Source: Leptobrachium leishanense
Lineage: Eukaryota; Chordata; Amphibia; Anura; Megophryidae
Direction of reading: 5' to 3'
Length of the DNA stretch: 64,000 nucleotides
NCBI GenBank assembly: GCA_009667805.1
Contig: CM019063.1
Span: 83,169,877-83,233,876 of the forward strand
Made by a program: the position numbers and the translations under genes. The notes under the pieces are model-generated. The model searched no databases. It saw only the letters and a list, made by a program, of their open reading frames with translations, and was not told where the DNA came from. Shown piece after piece: positions 23,004 through 35,117 of this stretch (position 1 is its first letter; each line of letters starts with the position of its first letter).

Positions 23004-24245
23004 AATTTCTTCCAAAAAGCATAATAAGTCAGTAATAACAAGCTTTCTGATAATTTCATGTCTTTGAACCATTATGTCAATTATTTCTGCTTTACGATTA
23101 GTCTAGATAGAACACTAGAAAGCAGAGGGACGCCTGAGAAGGATTTTAAGTAACCAAGGAATCTGCCTGCCACAACCCAGGCAAAGTTGTGCCACTCCCT
23201 GGTGTGGTCTTCAAACATAGTATATTGTTTTATTTAGGGATTGGCTGCACAAGAGGGCAATGGGAGATATTTTTCTTGCTGCTAATCCTGTTACTCTAAA
23301 TCCATAATTCAAATTACAAATGCTTTATAAGTTAAATCTTTCAGGGCTCTTTCATTCTGTATCCTTGTCAGTTGTCAAAGGGAAACAAAAGTCACGATTT
23401 TTCACTTTTTATTGAAAATAACAAATCACATTCCCCCAAGACAGTAACCTGTGAGTATCATCTTCTAAAAATACAACTAGTGGTAACTCATTACTACTTG
23501 CAGTTAACGCTGTGTTTCTATATATGGATAAAATGCTTGATGTTTGCCATGAAAATAAATGCTGGATTGTATAGATCCAATCCCAAAGTTTCCGTTAGAG
23601 ATCATAGACGAAAGAAAGGAAATTAATGAGAGTTTCAGGTAATGCACCTCTTCTTATGTTGAGCACATCCCATCAAGAAATGTGCTGGAAGCAACCACTA
23701 GGTGCTAGCACAGTGTCGACAAAAGCACAGGCATGAAACGAGTACTCCCACAAACCAAAATTTGACTATGGTTTTCAAAGAACCCCAGTGCTTTATCATC
23801 ATAAAAAGAGAACATTGAGAACAAAAGAGAAAGAGAAAAAAAAGAGAACATTGCAGAAGTGAAATTTTTTATATCATTTTTTAGATCATTACGACTTCTG
23901 TAACGGATTTAATACTTTCAGTCATTAAAGTGAACGTATACTTAACAATGTTTTTAAAATTGTAAATTAGCCAATATCCTTTCTTCTAGTTACTGGGTTA
24001 TCTAATCACAGATTCCAAGTCAACAGTTTAACATATCTGCAACATGCTTTGTGTACGTTACTTATCAAATGCAAATTTAGTTAGTTGGTGACGGTGTAAG
24101 TGATTAGCGGCCAAGTAAACTCTGATTAGATTAAAAGGATTGCATGGAGCCAAAGATTACTCAATATAACTCATGAAATGTGAAAATGGAACAACCGCAG
24201 AACATATACACATTACAATCATTAAATCTACTTGCCGTAAATTAC
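23004..24245. other. No gene seen
   Basis: AT-rich DNA, with no splice-flanked coding segment or repeat terminus recognised. Confidence 0.4.
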
Positions 24246-24250
24246 AGAAG

Positions 24251-25139
24251 TGTCACGGTGGCTCAGGGGATGGGGCGCCTGGCAGCAGCTTCCTCGCTGC
24301 TCGCTGGCCAGGCGCCGAATGTAAGCGCTTCCGGGCCCGCTCACGTGGGACGCCGAGGGGCGGGGCCTGGCGCTGTGACGCGGACCCGCCGGGTTTAAAA
24401 CCCAGTCTCTCCCATACACCGGTGCCCTGACGTGGTATTCACCTCCCGCAGAGCTCTTGTGATTTTTGGCTATCTCCTGTGTATGATCCTTGGCATTGGC
24501 AAACGAATCCTCTTGTGTATAACCCTTGGCATTGGCAAACGAACCCTCCTGTGTATGACCCTTGGCATTGGCAAACGAACCCTCCTGTGTATGACCCTTG
24601 GCATTGGCAACCGAACCCTCCTGTGTATGACCCTTGGCATTGGCAAACGAACCCTCCTGTGTATGACCTTGGCATTGGCAAACGAACCCTCCTGTGTATG
24701 ACCCCTGGTATTGGCATTTACTCTGCTCTAGGTTCTGCCCTTAACGTTGGTACCGAGGTCAGTCTATGTGGCATCCTAAGCACGCATCAGATTACCTCTG
24801 CTTTTACTAAAATCCTAGGGAGGACTTGTGATCTGTTCTGTACCCCTGTCTGGTATTTCCCTTTCTTTGTCTGTTACCTGCTTCATTGTCTACATAGCTT
24901 TGCCGACCATTCAAGGATCGGAAGAGTAGAAAGGGAGCTACAGAAAGAGATATATATCTTGGTAGTCAGAAGGATTCGTGACGATACTCTATTCCATACC
25001 TCTGTCTGGTGTTACCCCTTGTCTATCTATTGTCTGGTTAATTGTCTTTCTAGTTTCGCCGACCATTCAAGGATCGGAAGGGTAGAGAGCGGTCTGCGTA
25101 AAGGGACCACACTTCTGGTAATCAGAGGGATCCGTGACA
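24251..25139 (+). mobile_element. Solo LTR with 5-bp target duplication
   Basis: Begins TGTCACGG and ends CCGTGACA, with AGAAG directly repeated on both sides (24246-24250, 25140-25144), as expected for an LTR-retrotransposon solo LTR. A TATA-like 'gggtttaaaaccc' lies at about 24390. It carries a 37-bp tandem array and a duplicated end segment, and no internal coding region remains. Strand is assigned from the TATA-like box and is tentative. Confidence 0.8.
24470..24715. repeat. 37-bp tandem array inside the solo LTR
   Basis: Six to seven units of CTTGGCATTGGCAAACGAAC plus 'cctcctgtgtatgaccc'. Open frames over it are artefacts. Confidence 0.9.
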
Positions 25140-25299
25140 AGAAGTCCAAACAGCTCCATTAGATCAATTAACCCTCCCAAATATACCCATGCTCTTCCCT
25201 CCTAGAACATACATCCAGTGGCGTAGCGTGGGTTGTCAGCGCCCGGGGCCAGCCAAGAATTGTGCGCCCCCCCCCCAACCTGTGGACACGTTATCGATA

Positions 25300-26070
25300 T
25301 TGCCCCAGCTCTCACATGGATATTGCCCCAGCTCACACATGGATATTGCCCCAGCTCACACATGGATATTGCCCCAGCTCTCACATGGATATTGCCCCAG
25401 CTCACACATGGATATTGCCCCAGCTCACACATGGATATTGCCCCAGCTCACACATGGATATTGCCCCAGCTCTCTCATGGATTTGCCCCAGCTCTCTCAT
25501 GGATTTGCCCCAGCTCTCTCATGGATTTGCCCCAGCTCTCTCATGGATTTGCCCCAGTTCACTCATGGATTTGCCCCAGCTCTCTCATGGATATTGCCCC
25601 AGCTCACACATGGATATGCCCCAGCTCATGGATTTGCCCCAGCTCACACATGGATTTGCCCCAGCTCTCTCATAGATTTGCCCCAGCTCTCTCATGGATT
25701 TGCCCCAGCTCTCTCATGGATTTGCCCCAGCTCTCTCATGGATTTGCCCCAGCTCATGGATTTGCCCCAGCTCATGGATTTGCCCCAGTTCACTCATATG
25801 GATTTGCCCCAGTTCACTCATATGGATTTGCCCCAGTTCACTCACATGGATTTGCCCCAGCTCTCACATGGATTTGCCCCCCAGCTCTCACATGGATTTG
25901 CCCCCCAGCTCTCACATGGATTTGCCCCCAGCTCTCATATGGATTTGCCCCAGTTCTCTCACATGGATTTGCCCCCCAGCTCTCACATGGATTTGCCCCC
26001 CAGCTCTCACATGGATTTGCCCCCCAGCTCTCACATGGATTTGCCCCCCAGCTCTCACATGGATATTGCT
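25300..26070. repeat. 22-24-bp minisatellite 'TGCCCCAGCTCACACATGGA'
   Basis: Roughly 33 units with variants (TATTGCCCC / TTTGCCCC / TTTGCCCCCC; some units shortened to 'agctcatgga'). Long frames rich in L-P-Q-L-S-H-G are artefacts. The reverse complement matches the minisatellites at 40570-40660 and 48955-49125. Confidence 0.93.
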
Positions 26071-26350
26071 CCGGCAGGGGTTGAGGGGACCCAGAAGATG
26101 CCGGGCAGCGGGAGAGTGCCTGCCCGGTCCTGAACAGTCCGTCCTGTTCTTGAAGGGATGCGGCTGCGTGCAGGCGCAGCCGGTCACGTGGTCCGGCTAA
26201 TAAGGTGGTACAGAGACTCAGTACCACCTGATTAGCCGGACCACGTGACCGGCTGCGCCTGCACGCAGCCGCATCCCCTTCAAGAACAGGACGGACTGTT
26301 CAGGACCGGGCGGCGGGCAGGCACTCTCCCGCTGCCCGGCATCTTCTGGT
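26071..26350. repeat. Long GC-rich inverted repeat (hairpin)
   Basis: Arms of about 130 bp with 'gatgccgggcagcgggaga', 'ggactgttcaggaccggg' inverse, and 'ccggtcacgtggtccggcta' meet around 26213 ('ggtggtac ... gtaccacc'). CACGTG is present in both arms. Confidence 0.88.
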
Positions 26351-26460
26351 CCCCTCAACCCGCGGGCCAGTTTTAGGGGCGCAAATGCGCCCCTAACAAA
26401 ACTGCGCCCGGGGCCACGGCCCCCCAGCCCCCCCCCCCACGCTACGCCACTGCATACATC

Positions 26461-27298
26461 AGAGCGCTGACCCACCAGGAGCCCCAGTAATGACAGACCC
26501 ATATGCAAAATGACTACCAAACCATTTACTATAAAGGGAACCCCTCCCTACCTGCAACTCACCGCTGCAAACTGGAAAACACCATGGGCAGTATTGCGAA
26601 GTTGGCTCAAACGTCACCATAGCTGTTGTAAACTTATCAGAGCCATTACAGTCAGTGGAGTTGTTAAGTTACAGCTCTGGTTAAGTTAGCACCAACTTTG
26701 TACTATTTCCCCATGTGTTTTCCCCTCTATGTAACAGACCGGGCATGCAACTGGGCAATAGTCCCGATTGCGAGGATTGGATGGACATGTGGGAGTCCCT
26801 TTCAAAATTAATTGCTTTTTCAACAAAATCAGATTGGCTGCCAGAAAAAAATGTAACGGAGCCCTGCAGAGCTGTGGACACCCCCCATGGAGTCATGAAA
26901 TTCATATGGTGGTGCATGTCAAATTGATGGATGAAAAGACAGCATGTATCCACCATACGATGCCTTTTTATAGGGTGTGTGGATATCGTCCTGGAAGGAG
27001 ATGGGTCTTCTTGTGGCATTACATTATTCTCACCCCTTTCCACTATTTCATAGTGGATGGTTTTCCCTATTTTCCATATGGTATCTAACTCGTCCGCGAA
27101 CCCATCTGCCAACCCCTCCATTTTTTACTCCCTTCCTCTACCTTTCACTTTATCCTTAATCTGGTCTATTGTGCTATAAAATTTGGATCAGTGTTTGTGC
27201 AGCTGCTACAAGATTCTGCCCGCTTTTCCTAAATAATTAAGACAAGGGAGGTTATAAATACTGCCGCCTGGACTAAGGAAGAGAGAATTTGCATGGTG
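26461..27298. other. No gene assigned
   Basis: Open frames of 100-146 codons exist on both strands but have no recognisable motif, exon-like boundary or repeat support. Confidence 0.35.
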
Positions 27299-27301
27299 TA
27301 A

Positions 27302-27728
27302 GGCTAGGGTCAGACGAACGCAGTTTTAACGTGCGTTTAGCCGCACGAAATCACGGCCGTGCTAGCAGCAAATGACGTCCAATGCCGGGGAACACACGAC
27401 GAACGGCCGCACGAAAGCTCGTCCGTGCAACGCAAGTGGCAAACGAATGCATTTTTTCGAGAACGTCAAACCGCTACTACTGACGTACAGAGTGCGCTGC
27501 GTCCGCATAGCGGCGTGTTTGCGTGATTGGGAGATGTCAGACGCTGCTAATGACCGGATAACATAACGTCCAGACACAAAAAGTGTTTTATTGATGATCC
27601 GTACATAATCACGGACGAAACTGCGCATCGTATGACCGCTAACGCGTATTTCGTGAAAAAATACGTCCATTCGTTCGACCGCACTTTTCCACAGACGACG
27701 CGAAAAATGCGTTCGTCTGACCCTAGCC
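27302..27728. mobile_element. Harbinger-like MITE with TAA target duplication
   Basis: The left end GGCTAGGGTCAGACGAACGC is inverted at 27709-27728, and TAA flanks both sides (27299-27301, 27729-27731). 427 bp, non-coding. Closest relative is 35566-36930 minus its LTR insert. Confidence 0.85.
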
Positions 27729-27884
27729 TAAGATAACGCTTTTCCGCACATCTTTCACAGCAGTTATGCTTGAGATGATATAACACAGATATTTTCATTA
27801 CTGCCTGGATAATCTCGTGCATGTTAACTCTTTAAGGTGCATCTCCAAAAGCTAGAACATGGAGTCTGTAATGCATAGAGGTGT

Positions 27885-28920
27885 ATAAAAACAATACAAA
27901 CTTTAGCTTGTGGAGGGAGCGCAAAAGAAGATAGGTGAATATTCTGTTCACAAGTATCACAGTTGTTCTTGGATAAAATCAATGCTAGAATATAGAAAGA
28001 GACGCCTTCATTGCGTGGTATATTATACAATACAAAAATAGTTATATAATGGTGAATACACACTCACAAACATAGAGCCTATAGGCTCGTGGTATTTGCT
28101 TGTAAGCCTCTATGGGGGGCTCCTCCCATCAAGATGGTGATTGTAGGAAATGGTCTCTTGATGTCCAGGGATACCTCAATAAATGAAAGATATATGGCAC
28201 AATACCAACTAGAAATTGTGACAATAGAGGAACAGATTGTATTCACTCACGTGGTATTGAGCCTCCCGTTGAGTGGCTCAGTATCTCAGCTTGTGGACCA
28301 CTTCAATTGTGGAGGGGGGGTCCCACCCCTAGGATGTAAAAACTAGCAATGAGCTAGTAGGTGGATATAGTGGAAATCCGGATCAAATAGCAGAAATGTA
28401 AATGGTATTGGAAGAAAAATTTATTACAAAATAAAAACAAATTCAAATAAAATAGATTAACAATAAAAAGATAAAAGATAAAGAGAAAAAGGGGTAGACC
28501 GAAACGCGTTTCTCTCGCTAGTCCTGCGAGCTTCATCAGTCGGATAATCTTTCATGTTGAGCAGGTGTCTTTTATCTTAATCCCAATCAGTCATAAGGAG
28601 TATCCTTCGCGTGCGTTTCAACAGAGTACTCAACGAGAACGTCCTTCGCGTGCGTTCCAACAGAGCACTCGATGGGCTGTCCATTTGCGATTTGGAAAAG
28701 GGGGTGTGTTGCCATCTGCGTTCCATCTGTGTATGTAATCGCCAGCAAATTGCGGTCCAGCAGAAGCTTGAAGGGTTTCCGTTAGCGCACTTCCGATTTT
28801 GCTTGGTCTCCATGGTGATCGGATCAAACATTTTTCGCGAATATATAAGGTGAAACAAAACGATCTGTAATAGCTGAATATCTAAATGATAGAGAGACAT
28901 CTGAGGCATACAGATCACAT
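27885..28920 (-). repeat. Penelope pLTR, downstream direct copy
   Basis: Nearly identical to 32816-33845 apart from small indels, such as a T in 'gttatataatgg' and 'cccaccccta'. Contains the hammerhead-like motif at 28497-28545. Confidence 0.9.
28497..28545 (-). ncRNA. Hammerhead-ribozyme-like motif in pLTR
   Basis: On the minus strand: stem I CCGA/TCGG, CTGATGA core (28533-28539), an extra A, stem II CTCGC/GCGAG with a 7-nt loop, GAAA, then the ACGCGT minimal stem III. One A.G mismatch at the base of stem II and the extra A depart from the canonical core. Activity is unproven. Confidence 0.6.
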
Positions 28921-29241
28921 ATCAACCCTATACAATAACATATAGGGGTGAATTATCACAAAAATTTCTTTCTCTAACAGAGAACATCTAATCATAGATA
29001 TGCAGAATGATATAGGTCTATCCGTAATGGTTGAAATTTATGCATTAGCAGATGCAAAGTGAAACATAAATCAAATCCATAACATTTTTATTAATTAAAG
29101 GAAAAACATCTGCACATACAGAGCTTTCTCAAGTATCGATAATATGCAAAAAAGTGCCGAGAAATAAAACTAATTTCTTCTAGGGGGGCATAGGTGTCAT
29201 TCCGATGTATAGGGAAGATGTGTCATTACATACTTTTGTGA

Positions 29242-29590
29242 CTATAGGAAATGGCAAACCTCAAAGTCTACATTTAATCCATTGGGGACTAAGGTGTTTA
29301 GATAGTAGATCCATCTCATCTCGCTTTTGATGAGTTTATCACTAATATTTTCTCCTCTCCAATTGCAACATACTTTTTCTATCCCAATAAACTCTATACT
29401 TTTTGGATCACAATTATGATATTCTTTATAATGAAGTGATACATTGTGTTTATCGTACCCTCTAGTTATATTGCATAAGTGTTCGTTGATCCGAGTAGTG
29501 AGTGGGCGAGATGTCTGGCCTACATATCTTTTGTCACAAGGGCATCTAAGCATGTATATTATGTTCTTAGTGTAGCAAGTTAGCAGATCT
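29242..29590 (-). pseudogene. GIY-YIG endonuclease domain of the Penelope-like element
   Basis: The frame 29242-29553 (103 codons) shows the GIY-YIG signature: I-I-Y just upstream of its first Met, then RYVGQTSRPLTTRINEH with the catalytic Arg and His-region, and a later Glu in SEMRWIYYL. Cysteines in 'CPCDKR' fit the linker of vertebrate Penelope elements. This domain nicks target DNA for insertion. It is out of frame with the reverse transcriptase, the break lying at about 29590, so the original fusion protein is disrupted. Confidence 0.85.
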
Positions 29591-29591
29591 T

Positions 29592-31577
29592 TTATTTTAT
29601 AGTTAATTCCTTTGGCTCTGCTGCATTAAAATGTCTTATAGTTCTCTTTTTATTGTTAGTTTTACGACATGAGATGCACTGGCCACAATTGTAGAAACCA
29701 GGGATAAGCCAAAAGGTGTGTAGGTTGATGTTGATTAGTGGTTTAATATGGTTGATAACCAAATTTTGGCTAAGACTTTTACCTCCCCTAAAAATTATTC
29801 TTGGTTTTTCTGCCAAAATATTGTTTAATATTGGATCATTAGTTAGGATTGGCCAATATTTTTCCACTGACCTTTTTATTACTTTGTTGTTTGTATTATA
29901 ATCCATAATGAATGAAACATTTTCAGATTGATTGTCACGTTTGGATTTATATTGTAGTAGTCCATCCCTACTTGTTCTTAGAATTTCTTGTTTAGTCTCT
30001 TCTAGGAATTTTTTATCATATCCTTTTTGCCTGAAATTATTCAGCAATTTATCGGCCTGAGCTGAAAATTGTTCATCATCTGTACAATTTCTACGTATTC
30101 TTAAAAGTTCACCTTTAGGAACAGCTCTGAGCCAGGGAGGGTAATGGCCACTGGCAATAGGTATGTACCCATTGACTTGAACAGACTTAAAAAATGTTCT
30201 AGTTTTTATCATCCCATTCTCTATATATATATCAAGGTCAAGGAAATTGACCTGGATAGTACTGATATTAGTATCTAATTTGATTCCTATATCGTTATGG
30301 TTTAAATGATCCAAAAATCGTTCCAATTCACTTCTCTCCCCCTTCCAAATGATCAATATGTCATCAATGTATCTCTTATAGAGGACGAGGTTGGGCCCCC
30401 AGTCATGCCCTGTCCACACCACATTATTTTCCCAATGGGCCATGAACAGATTGGCATAGCTGGGGGCAAACCTCGTCCCCATAGCTGTCCCATTACATTG
30501 GAGATAATATTCTCCCCCATACCAGAAGTAATTGTTGTGGAGTATTAATTTAATCCCTTCAAGTATATATTGTATTTGTTCTACTCGGAAATTGCCGGAA
30601 TCTATCAGAAAAAATTCAACCGCTTTACATCCAATATCATGTGGTATTATCGTGTAAAGCGAGTTGACATCACAGGTAACCAATAGGTAGCCCGGTTCCC
30701 ATTTAATATCTCTAATTATTTGTAAAGTTGTAATAGTATCTTTCAGGTACGCAGAGGTTTTTTGTACTAAAGGTTGGAGCAGATAATCGATATATTCTGA
30801 TATTCTGCAAGATATCGAATTAATGCCGGATACAATGGGACGCCCAGGTGGATGGTCTATGTCCTTATGCACCTTTGGTAAGTGATATAGGACTGGTATC
30901 CTCGGATGGTTGATTTTAAGGTATCGGTATTCATCATCATTGATGACACCGATATCTTTGCCTCTTTGTAAATATTCGTGAAATTTCTGCTTAATAGATT
31001 CAGTAGGGTTTCCTCCTAATTTCTTGTACGTCACAGAGTCATTCAATAATCTACATGTTTCCTGATGGTATTGTTCTTTGTTTAATATGACTATCCCCCC
31101 CCCCCCTTTATCGGCTGGTTTGATGATCAGATTAGTATTTCTTTTTATTTGTTTCAGTCCTTCAAATTCTTCCTTGGTTAAATTGGAGGGTTTAGTGTAT
31201 CGGGTGTTCTTTTCTAATTTCCTGATGTCTCTTTGAATCATTTGGTCAAAAGTATCGATCTCTTTTGAGATCATGTATCTCGGATAGAATTGGGATTTCT
31301 CTTTAAGTGTGGTATGTACATACTGATTAGTTGAGATTATTTGTCTTTCTAAGGGTTTTTTAGCAAAAAAGCGTTTTAAGCAGAGTTTCCTCTTAAATTT
31401 TTGGAGATCGACAAATGTGTTAAAAGTATCTCCCTGTTGCTTTGGGACATATTTTAATCCCTTGCTTAGGACTCCTATTTGGCCTTGTGTTAAATTATGT
31501 CCACTTAGATTAATTATACCTATTGATCTCTTATCCTGCCTTTTTTTCTTTCCTGAACCAATTTGCCTCCTCTGCAT
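29592..31577 (-). pseudogene. Penelope-like reverse transcriptase (661 codons)
   Basis: Motifs in order: KPADKGGGGIVILN (about residues 153-166), the KVHK and GRPIVSGINS region (235-254), palm motif A LVTCDVNSLYT with catalytic Asp303, motif B GTAMGTRFAPSYANL (363-377), motif C YIDD (403-406), then a C-terminal CGQCISCRK zinc-knuckle-like linker. These are the hallmarks of Penelope-like polymerases. It primes on nicked target DNA. The frame is open throughout but separated by frameshifts from both the N-terminal region and the endonuclease, so this copy cannot make the full fusion protein without recoding. Confidence 0.92.
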
Positions 31578-32652
31578 CCTCTTCCCTTTGTGTCCCTTTT
31601 CCAGTGCTTCTGATTCCCAATTCCATCCCTGCTAGACCCTGAGTAGGTTCTCTGTATTTCTCTCTGAGGGGAGTGGCCTGTTCCCATCTGCCCTCTTCCC
31701 CCTGTTGAAAAACCTCCTCCTGATCGTAATGAGCAAGGGGTAAGTATCTATTATGGGTGGGTAATGATCGTAGATTGAGTGATCTATTGTTACCTTGAAA
31801 AGGTGATTGGGGAGGGTCAAACTGATTATGATGATTATACATATCTCGTCTGAGATGTGGAGGGATTCTACCATTCCTCTTTCTTTGTGGGGAGGGGTTA
31901 ATGTCATATTGTTGATTAGATCGTTTTAAGTATTGATTGTGTATCAATTGAGGGATCTTATTCCTCACTATTGGTTCCTGATAGTCCATTGGTGTCTTAA
32001 AGGGTCTATATGACTGATCATTAATTTGATTCTGTTGCAATTTACCTTGAGAATCCTCTTCTATTGGTAAAGCCCGTACCCCTTTTTTTCCTCTAAAATG
32101 TTTAAATGACGTGTGGTTATTAAAAATCCACACTTTATTATTAGTATAATCTTTAATATCGCGTATATATTTACTACGCTTTTTCTCTTTAACTTCTTTT
32201 TCTACTTTGTCTAGACTTCCTTCTATATTCTTCATCATTGATTCCTTCTCTTGTGAATCAATGATATTGCATAACTGATTAAAGATGCTCTCTATCTCTA
32301 TGTTTAATTCACCCAACAGAATGCTTCTCCTCGCAATGATTACTTCCATGGTGGTACGTGAGAACCCCTCCAACATATCACACCAGATTTCCATAAAGGA
32401 ATCATTAGCCATTTCTGGTGAGGGATCTTTTAACCACCTTAAACCCCGTGGGACAATATGATCTTTGTTATACTGTTCTAATGTGATAATATCCCATTTT
32501 AATCGGATCTCTTTTTTAAGCAGATATTCTAATTTGTTAGTTAACTTCTTCTTATCTATTATCCCTTCATGTCTGGTGTTGGTGGTTACATTAAAATCTG
32601 TATTTCCAAAAACTTCCCCTATATTTTTCCCAAATTTAGTTCGAAATTCCAT
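31531..32652 (-). pseudogene. N-terminal region of the Penelope-like protein (373 codons)
   Basis: Starts MEFRTKFGKN. It has a charged helical N-terminal half (IEIESIFNQLCNIIDSQEKE) and a basic, Pro/Gln/Asn-rich second half, probably nucleic-acid binding. It overlaps the reverse-transcriptase frame by 47 bp at a run of A residues (complement of 31541-31555). One inserted or lost base there, or programmed slippage, would join the two. Most elements of this type have one long frame, so mutation is the simpler reading. Confidence 0.7.
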
Positions 32653-32685
32653 TACTTAAGCAGCCAACACGTGGATGGACTTAAT

Positions 32686-33846
32686 CAGTAGATTATATTA
32701 ACTCCTTCAGGAGCTAAATGTGTTTGGCGCTGAGGAGTTTATTCAGAAAGTGTTTATACTAATATGGTTGTATAATTATGCCGCTCACCAATGGTGTGTC
32801 CTTCACCAAAGTTAAATAAAAACAATACAAACTTTAGCTTGTGGAGGGAGCGCAAAAGAAGATAGGTGAATATTCTGTTCACAAGTATCACAGTTGTTCT
32901 TGGATAAAATCAATGCTAGAATATAGAAAGAGACGCCTTCATTGCGTGGTATATTATACAATACAAAAATAGTATATAATGGTGAATACACACTCACAAA
33001 CATAGAGCCTATAGGCTCGTGGTATTTGCTTGTAAGCCTCTATGGGGGGCCTCCCATCAAGATGGTGATTGTAGGAAATGGTCTCTTGATGTCCAGGATA
33101 CCTCAATAAATGAAAGATATATGGCACAATACCAACTAGAAATTGTGACAATAGAGGAACAGATTGTATTCACTCACGTGGTATTGAGCCTCCCGTTTGA
33201 GTGGCTCAGTATCTCAGCTTGTGGACCACTTCAATTGTGGAGGGGGGGTCCCTAGGATGTAAAAACTAGCAATGAGCTAGTAGGTGGATATAGTGGAAAT
33301 CCGGATCAAATAGCAGAAATGTAAATGGTATTGGAAGAAAAATTTATTACAAAATAAAAACAAATTCAAATAAAATAGATTAACAATAAAAAGATAAAAG
33401 ATAAAGAGAAAAAAAGGGTAGACCGAAACGCGTTTCTCTCGCTAGTCCTGCGAGCTTCATCAGTCGGATAATCTTTCATGTTGAGCAGGTGTCTTTTATC
33501 TTAATCCCAATCAGTCATAAGGAGTATCCTTCGCGTGCGTTTCAACAGAGTACTCAACGAGAACGTCCTTCGCGTGCGTTCCAACAGAGCACTCGATGGG
33601 CTGTCCATTTGCGATTTGGAAAAGGGTGTGTTTTGCCATCTGCGTTCCATCTGTGTATGTAATCGCCAGCAAATTGCGGTCCAGCAGAAGCTTGAAGGGT
33701 TTCCGTTAGCGCACTTCCGATTTTGCTTGGTCTCCATGGTGATCGGATCAAACATTTTTCGCGAATATATAAGGTGAAACAAAACGATCTGTAATAGCTG
33801 AATATCTAAATGATAGAGAGACATCTGAGGCATACAGATCACACGG
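32686..33846 (-). repeat. Penelope pLTR, upstream direct copy
   Basis: Matches 27885-28920 over most of its length and extends about 125 bp further at the low-coordinate end. Hammerhead-like motif at 33421-33469. Confidence 0.9.
33421..33469 (-). ncRNA. Hammerhead-ribozyme-like motif in upstream pLTR
   Basis: Identical in sequence to the motif at 28497-28545. Confidence 0.6.
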
Positions 33847-35117
33847 ATACGGATAGACCTATATCATTCTGCATATCTATGATTAGATGTTCTCTGTTAG
33901 AGAAAGAAATTTTTGTGATAATTCACCCCTATATGTTATTGTATAGGGTTGATATGTGATCTGTATGCCTCAGATGTCTCTCTATCATTTAGATATTCAG
34001 CTATTACAGATCGTTTTGTTTCACCTTATATATTCGCGAAAAATGTTTGATCCGATCACCATGGAGACCAAGCAAAATCGGAAGTGCGCTAACGGAAACC
34101 CTTCAAGCTTCTGCTGGACCGCAATTTGCTGGCGATTACATACACAGATGGAACGCAGATGGCAAACACACCCCCTTTTCCAAATCGCAAATGGACAGCC
34201 CATCGAGTGCTCTGTTGGAACGCACGCGAAGGACGTTCTCGTTGAGTACTCTGTTGAAACGCACGCGAAGGATACTCCTTATGACTGATTGGGATTAAGA
34301 TAAAAGACACCTGCTCAACATGAAAGATTATCCGACTGATGAAGCTCGCAGGACTAGCGAGAGAAACGCGTTTCGGTCTACCCTTTTTTTATCTTTTATC
34401 TTTTATCTTTTATTGTTAATCTATTTTATTTTAATTTGTTTTTATTTTGTAATAAATTTTTCTTCCAATACCATTTACATTTCTGCTATTTGATCCGGAT
34501 TTCCACTATATCCACCTACTAGCTCATTGCTAGTTTTTACATCCTAGGGGTGGGACCCCCCCTCCACAATTGAAGTGGTCCACAAGCTGAGATACTGAGC
34601 CACTCAAACGGGAGGCTCAATACCACGTGAGTGAATACAATCTGTTCCTCTATTGTCACAATTTCTAGTTGGTATTGTGCCATATATCTTTCATTTATTG
34701 AGGTATCCCTGGACATCAAGAGACCATTTCCTACAATCACCATCTTGATGGGAGGAGCCCCCATAGAGGCTTACAAGCAAATACCACGAGCCTATAGGCT
34801 CTATGTTTGTGAGTGTGTATTCACCATTATATAACTATTTTTGTATTGTATAATATACCACGCAATGAAGGCGTCTCTTTCTATATTCTAGCATTGATTT
34901 TATCCAAGAACAACTGTGATACTTGTGAACAGAATATTCACCTATCTTCTTTTGCGCTCCCTCCACAAGCTAAAGTTTGTATTGTTTTTATTTAACTTTG
35001 GTGAAGGACACACCATTGGTGAGCGGCATAATTATACAACCATATTAGTATAAACACTTTCTGAATAAACTCCTCAGCGCCAAACACATTTAGCTCCTGA
35101 AGGAGTTAATATAATCT
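33847..35117 (+). repeat. Inverted pLTR of the Penelope-like element
   Basis: Reverse complement of the pLTR plus about 108 bp of element body (33847-33954 matches the complement of about 28920-29023). It forms a long inverted repeat with 32686-33846. This head-to-head arrangement is a known trait of Penelope-like insertions. Confidence 0.88.
34331..34378 (+). ncRNA. Hammerhead-ribozyme-like motif in inverted pLTR
   Basis: Plus-strand copy: TCCGA, CTGATGA (34336-34342), stem II CTCGC/GCGAG, GAAACGCG, then TTTCGGTC. Same departures from the consensus as its sister copies. Confidence 0.6.

Larger units (their letters stand above)
25216..26452. mobile_element. hAT-type element (CAGTGGCGTAGCGTGGG) with 8-bp target duplication
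   Basis: Ends CAGTGGCGTAGCGTGGG and cccACGCTACGCCACTG are inverted repeats. CATACATC lies on both sides (25208-25215, 26453-26460). Inside are a minisatellite and a long GC-rich hairpin, and no transposase. Read in reverse complement the order is terminus, hairpin, minisatellite, as in 40106-40729. Confidence 0.9.
27885..35117 (-). mobile_element. Penelope-like retroelement, structurally complete
   Basis: Flanked by a 14-bp direct duplication ATGCATAGAGGTGT (27871-27884 and 35118-35131). On the minus strand the order is: inverted pLTR plus a little body (35117-33847), forward pLTR (33846 to about 32686), coding region (32652-29242), forward pLTR (about 29023-27885). The downstream pLTR lacks about 125 bp present in the upstream one. 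Each pLTR copy carries a hammerhead-like motif. The coding frame is interrupted twice, so the copy is probably inactive although recent, since the pLTRs are nearly identical. Confidence 0.9.

Noticed and set aside
25233..26200. Frames of 168-314 codons rich in Pro, Leu and His
   Set aside because: Translations of the 'TGCCCCAGCTCACACATGGA' minisatellite inside a hAT element.
26681..27121. A 146-codon minus-strand gene
   Set aside because: No recognisable domain, no exon boundaries, and an overlapping plus-strand frame of similar length.
28577..34288. A 113-codon protein present in three copies
   Set aside because: It lies in the pLTR repeats and overlaps the hammerhead-like region; the copies are identical because the pLTRs are.
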